From: Schistosoma mansoni
Lineage: Eukaryota; Platyhelminthes; Trematoda; Strigeidida; Schistosomatidae
Direction of reading: 5' to 3'
DNA length: 64,000 bases
NCBI RefSeq assembly: GCF_000237925.1
Contig: NC_031495.1
Span: forward strand, 1,256,407 to 1,320,406
The notes under the pieces were generated by a model. It searched no databases. It worked only from the letters and a program-made list of their open reading frames with translations, and had not been told where the DNA came from. Both the position numbers and the translations under genes were made by a program. Of this stretch, positions 10,804 through 22,819 are shown one piece after another; position 1 is the first letter of the stretch; the number at the start of each line of letters is the position of its first letter.

Positions 10804-12487
10804 TCAAGTACTTATTAATTGATAACTAATCACTTATAACCAACCGATCTCTAACATTTTCAAGTTCATTATTTAAAATAGTTACCGAAACTTTAATTTT
10901 AGATATATGACTATATTCATTTACCCTTATTTTTCATGTAGACAAATATAAAATATGACAGTAATTTTGACTATACTGTCTTCTTACACAACTCCATTAT
11001 TCTCGATCGATTTTACATATAATCCTATTAAACATATTAAATATAAGCTTAAACATTTTCAAACGAGTTTAGTTTCTAATCAAAGTGGGTTAATACTGCT
11101 GTCAATAATTTAATAAAACACAAATGATCTGGATTTTATGATTATTATCATGTTATATTATGGTAGTAGCTATGATATATTTTTCTTCTTTACTTTATTA
11201 GTTTCTGTCTAAACATATACCTAGAAAATCAGTCATGTATAAATCCTCTAAAGAGTACTCACTCTCTCTAACTTTCTAATACGACCGTTATTTTAGAGAA
11301 TTTGATAGAGAAAGTGGAGGTGAGTGAATACTACGACTAGAACTACTGGTCTATTTAGTTTGTGGGATTAGCAATTAGTTATCAAGGTCACTAGGCTAGT
11401 AATCGATGGGAACACTGAAATCTATGAATCCATATGAAGCAACATCTGTCTAATAATATACTGCTAAGAAAGTAAAAACTTATTCATTTAAAGTACACAA
11501 AGCTCGTGAAACTGGTAACATTTTATTTAATACATTTATGAGATATTAATTAATTGTTTAAGCAGAAAAAAACACGTTACATGCTGATGTTCCGATAGCT
11601 ACAAATCCTTACAACTACAATTCATACCTGTTGAACAGGCTGGTGCCTATCTGGCTTCCGTAGTACAATTCATAACATGTTAAGCGTTTGAAGTAAGAGG
11701 TATTGGTTTCTATTTTTGGTCTGAACATCAATACTTAGGTGAAGAAACATCTAGCTGACTAGTTCCTAATAGGATGAAATGCACATCTAGATTGATTTGA
11801 TTATATTTCTATGTATTATACTGTTCTGGTCCTTATTATTTGATAGAACTGTAGATAAAGTATTTGAGATACAAATGCTTATCTAAAATACTTTTCTAAT
11901 TTACATGATCATTTATTTGATAAATAAATTAAATTACTCTCAACCGTTTTAGAAAATTATCAACTGGAGATAATACTACTTAATATTTAATGATAGTTCA
12001 ATTACACACAAAAATAAAACCATAACTAGCGCATACTCAAGTTATCCAGCCTAGTTTGTATGCATGTTTCTTAGTTTCAAAAACATTAAGAAAAAAAAAG
12101 TCAAAAGGATTAGCATAGACTTTCCATAATCTTCTTGTATCATTCAAATTGTCATTCCTTTGTATACAAAAAAAACTATGTCTATCTATGCTAGAAAACA
12201 TTCAGTAAACAATAATTTAAGTAAAAAGAAAAAAAAGAGAAAATAAAAATAATAAAAACCATTGGGAACAACACATATCATAAATGGCGGAATAAAAAAA
12301 GGAACATTATAAGAATAAAAGGTGGTGGAGATTAAAAGATTCATTTCATTTAAACAAATCAAAGAATTTTTTATTGTTGTTGTTGAATGAATAATAGGAT
12401 AATGCGAATAAACCACCACCACCATGTGAATATTAATTAAAATCTATCTATCAAATGTAACATAAATGAGCGACTGTGTATTTAATG
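10804..12487. other. Non-coding DNA with a decayed family A copy
   Basis: No gene was recognised. A very old family A hammerhead region lies at about 11740-11795 (plus): CTAGCTGACTAG, AGGATGAAAT and ATCTAG remain, but the core has lost the required GA. A long purine/AT tract runs from about 12170 to 12310. Confidence 0.4.

Positions 12488-12536
<49 letters not shown>
12488..12536. repeat. Microsatellite (TA)n-(TG)n
   Basis: About 18 TA units followed by several TG units. A second short TA run is at 12693-12711. Confidence 0.95.
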
Positions 12537-13038
12537 TTGTGTTGGTGTGCAAGAGCTACAAGAAGATGCTTATCGACGAGTTCAAAAGTCATCTTCTTCT
12601 AGAATAAAAAAGATGAAACAGATTAAAATAAGTTCTATCAATGAAAGATATTTAAGATATTGTCTTTTGTCTAATAATCCATCCTTTTAAATTATATATA
12701 TATATATATAACTTTTAATCTATTCTGTGTAGGGAACTGAAAAACTGTTTCGTTTGTCTAAATAATGTTGTTTTTCCCTTATTTCTTGTATACATGCATA
12801 GTATGATTTTGATGGGATGAAAAGTAAAAAAGAAAAATAGGACACAAAAAGCAAATAAATCATGTTAGTTAAATTTTTTTTAAATTGATATTGTTAATAA
12901 TGAGAAGATTAGCAGAGTAAACTTGGGGGGGTTAACAAATTCGACAATAACTTCATGTTGAATAGACAATCATATGAGAAATTATTTCACATTAGACTAT
13001 CATTTAAAAGTCTTTTTTATTCAGAAATTATATCTTTG
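12537..13038. other. AT-rich DNA, nothing recognised
   Basis: Frames are short and low-complexity. No repeat family or gene was recognised. Confidence 0.35.
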
Positions 13039-13238
13039 GTAAGCGAAGATGGATAGTGGCTAGCAGTGGAATCCAGGACGCGCGTTTCGTCCTATTTGGG
13101 ACTCGTCAGCTGGATGTACCTGCATCTCACAGTTGATGTTCACTCTGGGACTCGAACCCAGTACCCTCGCTTCAAACGCCATCGCGTTATCCACTCGGCC
13201 ACTGGGTCTTGATAGCCACTTGCTTGTGCGATGGGGAA
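13039..13238 (-). repeat. Family A (Sm-alpha-like) tRNA-derived repeat
   Basis: On minus: GTGGCCGAGTGGATAACGCG (A-box region), CTGGGTTCGAGTCCCAG (B-box region), hammerhead, then the end CTAGCCACTATCC. This is a well-preserved copy. Confidence 0.9.
13071..13115 (-). ncRNA. Hammerhead ribozyme, type I, family A, consensus copy
   Basis: Stem I ATCCAG/CTGGAT perfect, CTGACGA, stem II GTCC...GGAC, GAAA, stem III CGC/GCG, cleavage triplet GTC. Every core position is intact. This matches the known Schistosoma Sm-alpha hammerhead design. Confidence 0.9.
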
Positions 13239-13305
13239 GATTCAAAAACAAGCAATACTAAATGAATTATATCTTTGTTTCTTTTATAGGTTTTTAGTTA
13301 TTGTC

Positions 13306-13397
13306 ATAGTTGAAATCATGAGTCAGTTGAAATTAGACCACCATGGAAAACCTGGAAGCACTGGATGGCCGTTTTGTCCTATTATAGGACTCCTCAC
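13306..13397 (-). repeat. Family B SINE 3' fragment, ribozyme truncated
   Basis: Contains the B tail and the 3' half of the hammerhead. The sequence breaks off after GGACTCCTCA, so stem I cannot form. Confidence 0.7.
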
Positions 13398-13619
13398 CCC
13401 CTCTGATCTATTAGTTATTGGTTGATATTATATGTTTTAATTGTAATTTTGTATCGAATTCAATTTGTTAGGTTCGTAGTTATAGTCACTCAGTACTTAA
13501 ATTCCTTGTGATGTATGCGTCAATTTTAAAATCTCTGTGTGAAATTGTTTGGTTATTATATTAACAAATAAATGATTCTTTACGATGCAATAGTCTCATT
13601 AGATGGATACTTGAACACA

Positions 13620-14040
13620 TACTTAGATTTTTGAAAATTATGCATATGTATATCACCAACGTAAATGATCTATGTCGAATTCTTGTAGGTCTACCTGAGT
13701 TAGACGGGAATGGTTTGATCAAAAGCTAATGTCGAAATCACACCTCGCAGTCATCACCTAATGTGGATTACCCCTTCGTTGTACTAAGGTACTACTGTAG
13801 TGTGGTCTACTTATATCCACACAAGTAGTATATGGTGATGGTCAGACATAGAATGTATTTTGGTAGAAGATCGATAAAGACCGAACAGAAATGAAGCGCA
13901 TTCGGTATGAAAATGCATAAACAATGAAATCAGAGAAGACGGACTGATATTTGCCACTGACGATACATATGTTTGCCTTTTATTGCAGCTGGTGATTTTT
14001 CGGAGATAAGACTGTGCCTCATGCATCGATGGAGTTTTTA
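13620..14040 (+). repeat. Unclassified interspersed repeat R4
   Basis: Words such as GTGTGGTCTACTTATATCCA and GAAATGAAGCGCA recur at 52735-52890 (same strand). The upstream part (ATCACCAACGTAAATGATCT, then AGCTAATGTCGAA) recurs at 42795-43070 on minus. Class unknown. Confidence 0.65.
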
Positions 14041-15059
14041 ATGGCTAATAAATATCCCGCATAGAAACTTGACTTTCCACACATAATGCTTAGATTTCAT
14101 ACTAACATATATTTCATAAATGTTATTTAATCAAAATTAAAATAATACCTTATGTATTTCAGGCAAGCTTCTAGATGCAGTGACTGTAGTTGTTTAAACT
14201 TTCCTCTTCTAGTTTCGATCCCAAGATTGTATTAATCTAAAGTTTTTGTTACTGCTGATTACTGTTTGTCGATTTCCCGAATAAAAGTGCTTTGTGTGTG
14301 TCCACTGGGTCGCCAACATACTTTTTCTTTTGTTCTTCTCTGTTAAATTGCATTACATTCTGGCCACTGTGCATGCTCCCCGTGATACTGGACACAAATC
14401 GCTACATGGTAGGCAACCTGGTTTTTTTTTTTACCAAAGTAAGTGTAAGTTGGCTATAATTTGGATTTTTAAAAAGTTCGAAATCAATGAAAATATCGAT
14501 TATAAAACCACAAAGTGAATTTTAACCGTTTCTTAATCAAATTAGGTAACACGCGTGCTCTCTAAGGCAGATTGTGTTGAATTACATGATGTCGTTCATT
14601 GAGCGATAATGTGTATAATGAAGCGTGCTGTAAGAATAGGAATTACCATACTCAAGCGATTTGCACTTCTTAAACTTTCCTGCTTTCTTACTCAACAAAA
14701 TTACTATTTTCGATCCAAAGGATCTGCCCTGAGCTTAACGTTCAGAGGATAACATTTTCTTTTCGAGTTTCATCCTAGTCAGTAATTAACTACGGTTTTA
14801 CCTCAGTCTTATATACGGCTTTTACGACTTTTTACGACCAAGCTAGTTCCACTGCATCTCAAATATTTACACTACCCTTTTCTATGCGTTTTATGCATTT
14901 CGCATGTATTTATTTTTTTTATGATCATAAACTTTGATGGAATTCTTTTAACAACTTATATTTCACCATGATGACTAAGATATTATGTAAGGGGCCTTGA
15001 TGATGGTTTGCTGTCACTTATAGTGTGCAGTGTGATAACTGAAAAAATTTAGTTTCATG
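14041..15059. other. Non-coding DNA, possible LINE 5' end
   Basis: No gene was recognised. The LINE that follows may begin within the last 100-200 bases, but its 5' boundary cannot be set from one copy. Confidence 0.35.
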
Positions 15060-17295
15060 AGATATGCACAGACCTTACAGTAACTTCTCACAACAGACAC
15101 AGTAAGTCATATTGCAAGTGGACATGTGGCACATGTAACATGAATTCTGAGGATTTGATAAACAATTTCATCATTTCCCTGACAGGTCAGCTCGAGAAGC
15201 TGTCAGCAACTCTGAAAAAAGACAGTCCTGAAACAGAAAAATAAACAAAGATACTTAATGAGGTGAAGGAGAGAGTGTTCGGAAACATTGGTGTTGATGA
15301 AAAAAGCACCAACACTAATGAGGATGTGTTGAAACTAGACATCACCGTAACATTGACGGTGTTCAACTCTCTCTACAAACCTTCGTCCCCCAGCACAAAC
15401 TCTTCAAGTGAAATTCTAGTTCTTTAAGCTTCTACTGTAGGCGACTGGACCTCGACCAACAGGATGACAAGGAATCAATCACTAGGAAAAATCCTGAACA
15501 ACCTAGGTTTTGTAAAAAAAATGAGTTAATGAATTGGCAAGGTTGTTCAACTAACCAATAAAAACCACGGGAATCAGGACTGAATCCGACTGCCAAACAA
15601 AAAGAACTCGGACCTCGACATATGTGAAATCCTAGGAAAACGATCACCCCACCCGATGATTCCCTTTTAATCAAGAACCCTAAAGGAAGGTCTGACCTTC
15701 CTCTTAGTCTGCAGTATCAAAGGGACAGAGTAATTAAGGAAGAGTTAAGCAGAAAGCTCAAACTTCCTAAAATTGACCTGTCAATGGTTACACGGGCTAC
15801 CCTGTGAAAAGATGCCAAACACCAGAATCATCCAAGACTCCTTTATGTAATTTTCACTAACACCATTGGTATACAGTGTTCTGCCAGATAGTCACTTGCT
15901 GAAGTCAGAAGGAGATGTAAGGATACTGCTTGGTATGCTGTGTTTTGAGAGCAATCTTATCGGGAAAATCCCAAAAGAGTCTCGCGAGAGGTCCTTTCGT
16001 GAAAGAGATTTTATTGCGCAGGATGATTCAGAAAACATGGACCCTGACCATACAAACTATTATATTCTAGAGAGGAGGTTCACAAAGAATTGTTTGAAGC
16101 TTAAGGGCATATTGACTCAAAACGTGGTGCGGCTAGACAAGAAGGATGGAGATTCGAGAACCCGACTAATGAATCTAACCTTCCCATCCTCTTAAACAGC
16201 CGCTACCTCACTCAGAGCATTCTGTGTCAATAGACGCCGGTTACTAACTGAGATCCATATGCACCAGCATCATCCACTTGATGATAAGATTGTGCACGAA
16301 AGCAGATTGAGACCGATCATTCTACTTGTGGACTGTCAAGAACAGGTAAAACATATGCAAGGGACAGGGACTATCCACACGGGATACCCTGTGAAGATAG
16401 GTTGCCTGTCCATTCACATAAGGCTCGCTCGGATAAACAATAAGGGTAAGCTAATCAGTTTTAAACTGAAAGCATCAAAAGCTGCAACTTTACAGAACGA
16501 AATGTAAAAGTTGAATGAACCAAGTATCGCTAATAGTACTCATTCGGTGGAAATACCTGCCAAAACGGGCATTTCAAATTACGGACAGAGAGCTAGCAAT
16601 ATCCGACACGTCATTGTTTTGCGACGACAGAGAAATAGGAATGGGAGAGTAGCAACTCATTGACTACGATCTTGCTTGGTAGCGCACCGGGCGTACTCCA
16701 AAGGGTTTATCAACCTTGATGAATCTGTATGATGCTCAGTGAGATTGTTCAACACCTCGAGATTTCTATTTACTGTCATCTACAGGGAGCCCACTGCGTA
16801 CATCTAGTACGACAGTTGTATTCTGGAGGCATTATCTCGTTATATTTGTTTTGAATATACTCATGTCCTAATTTTAGGAGACATTAATCTCCCGAAAGTC
16901 AATTTTGCTGAACGTACGTACATAGGAGGTGACAGCTCTAATGAAACTCAGTCCTTCAACCCTACTGAAGATTCGGGATTATTTGAAAATATGAAGTAAT
17001 AAACTCGGCAGTGAAAAAGTCGAACGCCGTCAAGTTAGGATATTATAGTTACAAACGAAGAATTCCTAATTGACAACCTCTTAATCTCCGATCCACTGGG
17101 GAAAAATACTCACGATATCAAGGCCTTCAACTTCACCAGAGAAACTGAGCTAAAACACCCTATTAACAGCATGGGTTGAAATTGCGAACGGTTGGATGCG
17201 TCAGCCTTACAGGGCAATCTACAGCAGGTGGACTAGGAAGTGAAACTTCAACTTGATGTGGACGTTCAATGGAATTTGTACTGCACTCAATGGGC
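15060..17295 (+). mobile_element. Decayed CR1/jockey-like LINE, 5' part (ORF1 and endonuclease)
   Basis: Broken frames give a Cys-rich start (CKWTCGTC near 15115) and a coiled-coil-like LTGQLEKLSATLKK, as expected of an ORF1 product. A charged ORF1-like segment follows at 15866-16195. The endonuclease is seen as LILGDINLPKVNF (about 16870) and VTNEEFLIDNLLISDPLGK (about 17045-17100), a typical LINE endonuclease C-terminal block. Stops and frameshifts are frequent. The coding order resumes at 20000 after the inserted Gypsy element. Confidence 0.7.
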
Positions 17296-17299
17296 AATT

Positions 17300-18663
17300 A
17301 TCTTCTCTTATTTATCCGGAAACACGTGTGATATCACTGCTTCAACTTCATGACTAGAGGCAACATTAGTTCCTAAAGTATGGTCGAAGTGTGTCAAAAG
17401 AAGCTTTGAGCTTTGATTTGACTTTGTCAAAAGATGCTTGACATTCTGGTGACCACTGCCAAGGTTTATCTTTTGATAGTAATACATTCAGGGGACCTGT
17501 CACTTCATGCATTTCAGGCAGGAATGTGCTGTAATGACTGATTAGCCCCACGAAAGATCTTAATGAAGCAATATCAGTTGGTAAGGGCATCTTCTGAATG
17601 GCTTCGATGTTGGAAGGGTCCGGTCGGCAACTGTTCTTATCTAAGATGAGACCAAGGTATTTGATCAAATGCATGAAGAAGATACACTTTTCTTCAAGTA
17701 GTCGGAAACCATGTTCCGACACTCGGTTAAGAACTTGATGTAGTCGATCAGAAAGTTCACTGTCAGCTGAACCCACAACTATGATATCATCTAGATAATC
17801 TGATGTACCAAGTGTACCTGTTAGCATCGTATCCATTATTTGCTGAGATGGGGGTTGCGGTCCTGATGCTAAGTGGTAGACGGGTGTATTGAAATAACCC
17901 TTAATGAGCGGTATTGTTCATAAGCTCTCTACTATCTTCATCTACTTCCACCTGCAGATGGGCATCGGAGAGGTCTACTCTCGCGAAAAATGTTCCACCA
18001 TTAGGCTCGGCAAACAGGTCTTCAGGAACTGGTAACAGATACTGATGTACGTCCAGTGAAGCATTTAAACCAGTTGAGAACGACACATATGAGTATAGTT
18101 CCTTTGGCCTTCTCAATCACTACAATCGGTGCTGCCCATGCAGAGTAGTTGAGTGATTAGATTACACTAGCTTGTTGCAAGCGATTGAGTTCCTGATCGA
18201 CTAGTTCAAGAGCGGCATACGGTACAGAACGTCTCGGAAGAAAAATAGGTTCGGCATCTGGTTTCACTTGTAAGTGAGCTTTCATCTTGGTACAGTGGCC
18301 AAGCCTATTCTGAAAAACAGAGGTAAACTTTGTCTTCAGTTCTTCTAGTAACATATCACCTGTCTTCTTTGCAAGTACTGAAGTGTCCAATGATGAACAT
18401 GACACATTGCAGACACTGTTAATGGGTATATCCATTATTCCATGTTTTACTAACATATCTAGACCAAGGAGATCAAGGTTTGACCTTTCAGTTAGATAGC
18501 ATGTTCCTTTATAGTTAGTTGCATTGAAGGAAAATTCATCGACTAGTTTTAGTACACCTCCTTATGTGTTTTCATCCGTTTTCTTCGATGGTTTCATTGG
18601 CGGCTTTCCCAGCAGGTTATAAGTTTCTCTGGACACTAGGGTGATATCTGGTACCGTGTCAAC
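17300..18663 (-). pseudogene. Gypsy pol pseudogene (protease-RT-RNase H)
   Basis: The protease region begins directly after a gag stop and reads VDTVPDITLV, where the expected catalytic D-T/S-G triad is changed. RT blocks follow in different frames: LPRRSVPYAALELV (about 18210-18250), ARVDLSDAHLQVEVDEDSR (about 17925-17990), then YLDDI (about 17785-17800) and RSFVGLISHY. RNase H is frameshifted and stops within about 100 residues. Multiple stops and frame changes make it non-functional. Confidence 0.75.
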
Positions 18664-19725
18664 TTAAGGACTAGCTAATATGCCGTTTATCTGGATGGTT
18701 ACATACTTTTTCTGGATGTCATAGTCTGTTTGAAAGGCGGCTACCAGAGAAAGAGATTTAATCACTGCTGATTTCTCCACATATCTAGGACGCTTATACT
18801 TCTTCCTGGGCCGGGACTTACAATCCGGTGGACAACGACCTTCTTTATGTCCACGTCTGTTGCACATCTGATATTTATGCTTCTTAAATGAACAGAACCG
18901 TACATAATGCCAATCGCCGCATAACCAACAGGCATCCGTTGGTTTGTTATGAGTTTTATTCGGCTTCTGACTTTTTAACCTAGTCATAGCATTTACACTA
19001 CTGAAGGTTAAATTAGAATTTACCTGTTCAATTAACTGATTGTCGTGTCTGATGTTTTGTAGTCGTTTACACTCATCTGTCAATGTCTTGAGTGTGACGT
19101 TTGGGTCTTGATCCAAACGAGTTAGAAGTCTGGTTCTAATTTCACCATCTTGTGGTAACGGGAGGGCATTGGTGAATATTAGGCATTTAAATTGATCTGT
19201 CAATGAGAGTAACTTGAACTGTCCACAATCTCTATTGACGACGTCTGCTAGAGTACCATATTCATCGGCTTCTCGTTTCACCAAATTTAGACAGTGGCTT
19301 TGAATACTAAACAACGAGGAGGATTCACTGAATCTCACTGACAACTGAGTTACTATGTCCTCGAAACTGAATTCTCGAGATAACTTTGGCAATGTATGAT
19401 CAGCATGACATGTATGTTCATTGCTTCTCGACTTACATATCATCAATCGAGTCTTCCATGCGTCATCTTGTTCGCAGAATTTTATTCTAAATGTATCTTC
19501 TCAATGCTTGAACCACGTGACAGAGGTATTTACGCTTTCTGAGTCATAAGTGAATTCTGGGATACTGCTAGCAACTGCACCACAAAAAGTACTTGAAATA
19601 TCATGTGAATTCGAGTAGTGAATGTTAAACTGTGGAGTCACAGTCTACAACAACCGCATTTGCGCATCAAGTTGCGCTCGCTGTCGTTTAAGTATCCGGT
19701 TGAGCTGGCCATCTGATATCGGCAT
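18664..19725 (-). pseudogene. Gypsy gag pseudogene with zinc knuckles
   Basis: From the ATG at 19725 the frame reads MPISDGQLNRILKRQRAQL and continues to 18664 with two premature stops (about 19645 and 19500). The rest is open for 260 codons. There are two Cys/His knuckles near the C terminus: CWLCGDWHYVRFC (CX2CX3HX4C) and QMCNRRGHKEGRC. The second lacks its first Cys; a Tyr sits where it is expected. A basic stretch follows (RPRKKYKRPR). Confidence 0.75.
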
Positions 19726-19758
19726 GCTGAATGTGTTTTCCTTTTTCCCTGTCGCCAC

Positions 19759-19999
19759 TGTTATAACTTCTCTTATTACGACCTAGCTATTCCTATTGCT
19801 TAGTATTCTTGGACACCAGTTCGCTCGACAAGTCCCCGAATCAGAACACGTTGAACAGGAAAGGAATAATATCCCCAATAACAGGGGGTAGATGAAGTAA
19901 GAAGCGCAATGAGAAATACGTTAGTATATCTATAGTTTTTACATGGGATGATTCTAGAGTCTTCTCCCAGTATAAACTAGTGCTGATTGGTCATTAACA
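19759..19999 (-). repeat. Candidate 5' LTR of the Gypsy element
   Basis: 241 bp on minus, starting TGTTA and ending TAACA, a perfect 5-bp inverted terminus. It is followed at once by the primer-site-like GTGGCGACAGG. A TATA-like TTTATACTGG lies about 30 bases in. No second copy remains for confirmation. Confidence 0.6.
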
Positions 20000-21600
20000 T
20001 CAGATAAGGCTGATCGGTAAGTTTGTCTCCAATCCTAAAAGCTTATCTCCTTATTCAGTCTCTCTTCGACAAGCCGATCGGTAGGTCCTAATAGCCCAGC
20101 CAATGATGACGGTGACGCCGTCAACCTTTTGGAAGAACGGTACGTTCAACAGTTTCGACTGTCAAATAATAACTACATTGATGAGATCCTCACCTGAATT
20201 GGTGTACCGGGAACTGCAGCATCTAAATATGAACACATCCTGGCTTGGATGCGGTTCACTTTGCTATACATTTGCGAAGCTGGAAGCTGGCACCTTTAAC
20301 GCCAAATTTTCAAAAGAAGTCAACTCAGTGAACCTTCAGGCAACAGTCCAGTAGTGCATCTCTCATTACCTTCAAAAATTACGGAGTCAGTGTTAGAAGT
20401 CGCTCTATGCGACTATCTGTAACCTATAAACGTTTTTCGTAAATACAGTACAATCTCAGGAAGGGTCACTTTCGTATAGGTAACATGCTGACCATGGTGG
20501 ACAGATGGATAGGGGGGGCTTAGAGTTGTATACCTTGACTTCTCAATAGCTGTAGATAGGGTCAGCAATATACGTCTCATCAATAATCTCAAACTGTTAA
20601 GTATCAAGTCACCGGTAGTTGATTGACTTCATATCGAAATGATAGACATTTTAGGATCAGAGTAAACATCACTATTTCTCACGCTGTGGAATATTCTAGT
20701 GAGGTCCTACAATGTTCCGCAGTGGGACCTCTTCTCATTTTAATTGATGTGAATATCCTTCCTCAGCGAGTATTGTCAGAACTATTACTTTCAACTGACG
20801 ATGTGAAGCTCTTTATGGACGTTTATAACCAAGATGATAAGCTGACTCGACTTCAAAGTTGGGCAAACAACAATGGACTTAGTTTTTTTACATCAAAGTG
20901 TAAAGCAGTCTATCTTAGACGTGCCGCAGACTATGAATGCTGCACAGATTATTACTCTCTTGTGTTATCCCAAGTTGGGAACGGTCTAGGAGTCTTGGTA
21001 CTCTATGATCTGGAATCTTACGCTGTAAAAAAGTATTTTACTTGTAACTTTGCAGTGCATTTTCGGCCAGTTTGATGGTAGAAATTTCCGTTTGACCTTT
21101 GACAATTTTATTTGACCCCATTTAGAGTATGGGAATATCGTGTTTCCTCCCGTACTCCAAAAGGACAAAAATACAATGGAACGTATCCAGTGGTGAGCCA
21201 GGAAATCAGTCACATGATTCGAACTCAGGTCTTCCGAAGAGCAAGTGAAGCCACTAAATGTCCACTAAATGTCAAAGTTTAGGCGTCCAAGAAGTGAACT
21301 TGTAACGACTTATGACATCCTAAACACTTCTGGACACCCTCTTAAACATCTACTTAGGCTCAGTCGTCGAAAAAACCGTAAAGATTAACACCCGGAACAT
21401 AGCATAATGGACTGTATGCATACCTTTTACTCTTTACGAGTAGTCGAATCCTGGAATTCGCTGCCGACGGAGTCCTTCAAAAGAAAACTTGACATAATTT
21501 TACGGACTGAAGACAGCATTGCCCTATATTTTACTAATAATTCTCTTTTAAAAGTTAGATATACCCAGGTTCATACCTAGAAGCATCGGTGATGTACTGC
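20000..21600 (+). mobile_element. Decayed CR1/jockey-like LINE, 3' part (reverse transcriptase)
   Basis: RT blocks appear in order across shifting frames: LPSKITESVLEVAL (about 20370), VVYLDFSIAVDRV (about 20525-20565), an S-G-V-P-Q-G-like remnant (about 20710-20730), STDDVKLFMDV (about 20790, FADD-box equivalent with changed residues) and a C-terminal RRPRSELVTTYDIL...RVVESWNSLP (about 21280-21460). These are typical of jockey/CR1-type LINEs. The catalytic motifs are damaged, so the element is dead. Its 3' end is uncertain and may reach the RTE insertion at 21812. Confidence 0.75.
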
Positions 21601-21798
21601 TACTAGATAAAGGAGCCCGTTACCCAAGGATTCTATTACATCAAGAACAATTTGAACCATTTGATTTTGAACCCTTTCATACTCTCACTGTGGATTTCCA
21701 ACCTAAGTCCCTCAAGTTTGTAAGCGAGAAGATCACAAAGTATTGCAATGTAGTTGGTGTCAGGTCGTGCTAAAAGTCCCGACCCTATTTCATAGAAC

Positions 21799-21811
21799 TA
21801 ACTAAAAACTC
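21799..21811 (+). repeat. Target-site duplication, left, of the RTE element
   Basis: The 13-mer TAACTAAAAACTC occurs here and again at 25006-25018, just after the RTE tail. Confidence 0.85.
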
Positions 21812-21988
21812 AACTCCGCCTGTAGCTCCTCCGGGGGCTACCACCGGTCCCGAGCCCGGGTAAAGGAGGAGGGTTGGGCAAGGGGTTAGCGGCCCCATTC
21901 CGTAGAAAACCAGCTCGCTAAAAAAACACCAACCAGAAAAAATTATTCAAACCATTTAAACTCTGCCCTGGGAGTAGAAGAAATAATT

Positions 21989-22819
21989 TTGACGTCTCAT
22001 GATGAAAGCCGAGTTCCTTCGGAAGTCATGAGACCGATGCACCTTCTTACAACTAGAGCGACAATTTTTATAGGTACATGGAATGTCCGGACAATGTGGG
22101 AGACTGGAACAGTCTTCCAAATCGCTGCACAAATGAGAAAATACAACCTGGAGGTGCTTGGAATCAGTGAAACACATGGGACTCAAGTTGGACAACAACG
22201 ACTATCTTCAGGTGAACTTCTGTTATACTCCGGTCATGAAGAAGAAAATGCCTCACATACACAAGGAGTTGCATTGATGCTGTCCAGAAAAGCACAAAAT
22301 GCACTTATTGGATGGGAATCTCGTGGACCAAGGATCATCAAAGCCTCCTTCAAAACAAAGAGAGAGGGCATTACAATGAACATCATCCAATGCTATGCGC
22401 CTACCAACGACTATGATGAAGACGCTAAAGACCAATTCCACGATAGGCTGCAGTCGATCTTCGAGAAGTGCCCAACCAAGGACCTGACCATTGTGATGGG
22501 AGATTTCAATGCCAAGGTTGGAAAGGACAACACTGGATACGAAGACGTTATGGGACGACATGGACTGGGAGAAAGGAACGAAAATGGTGAGAGATTTGCA
22601 AACCTATGTGCCTTCAATAAACTGGTCATATGTGGCACCATATTCCCACACAAAGCCACTTGGATTTCACCGGATCACATTACACAGAATCAAATCCACC
22701 ATATCTGCTTCAACAAAGAGTTCAGGAGGACGATGGAGGATGTGAGAACCAGTAGAGGAGCTGATATAGCATCCGATCATCATTTGCTAATCACCAAGAT
22801 GAAACTAAAAATAAGATGA
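21989..22819 (+). pseudogene. RTE endonuclease domain
   Basis: AP-endonuclease fold signature in order: TWNVRTM near the N terminus, LGISETH, VMGDFNAKVG (about 22495) and ASDHHLLITK (about 22770) with the catalytic Asp-His pair. The frame ends at TGA 22817-22819, overlapping the ATG of the next frame, so an indel separates it from the RT. All visible catalytic motifs are intact. Confidence 0.85.

Larger units (their letters stand above)
17296..19999 (-). mobile_element. Truncated Ty3/Gypsy LTR retrotransposon inserted in the LINE
   Basis: Read on minus: one LTR (19999-19759), a primer-site-like region beginning GTGGCGACAGG, a gag frame, a decayed aspartic protease, reverse transcriptase (YLDDIIV) and the first part of RNase H (VISHVFPD near 17340). 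Integrase and the second LTR are absent. The order LTR-gag-protease-RT-RNase H is diagnostic of Ty3/Gypsy. The RT resembles the mag / K02A2.6-like group, from memory of the family. It lies antisense inside the plus-strand LINE. Confidence 0.8.

Noticed and set aside
12466-12690. Plus-strand frame with Tyr-Ile repeats
   Set aside because: Its first half is only the TA/TG microsatellite in translation.
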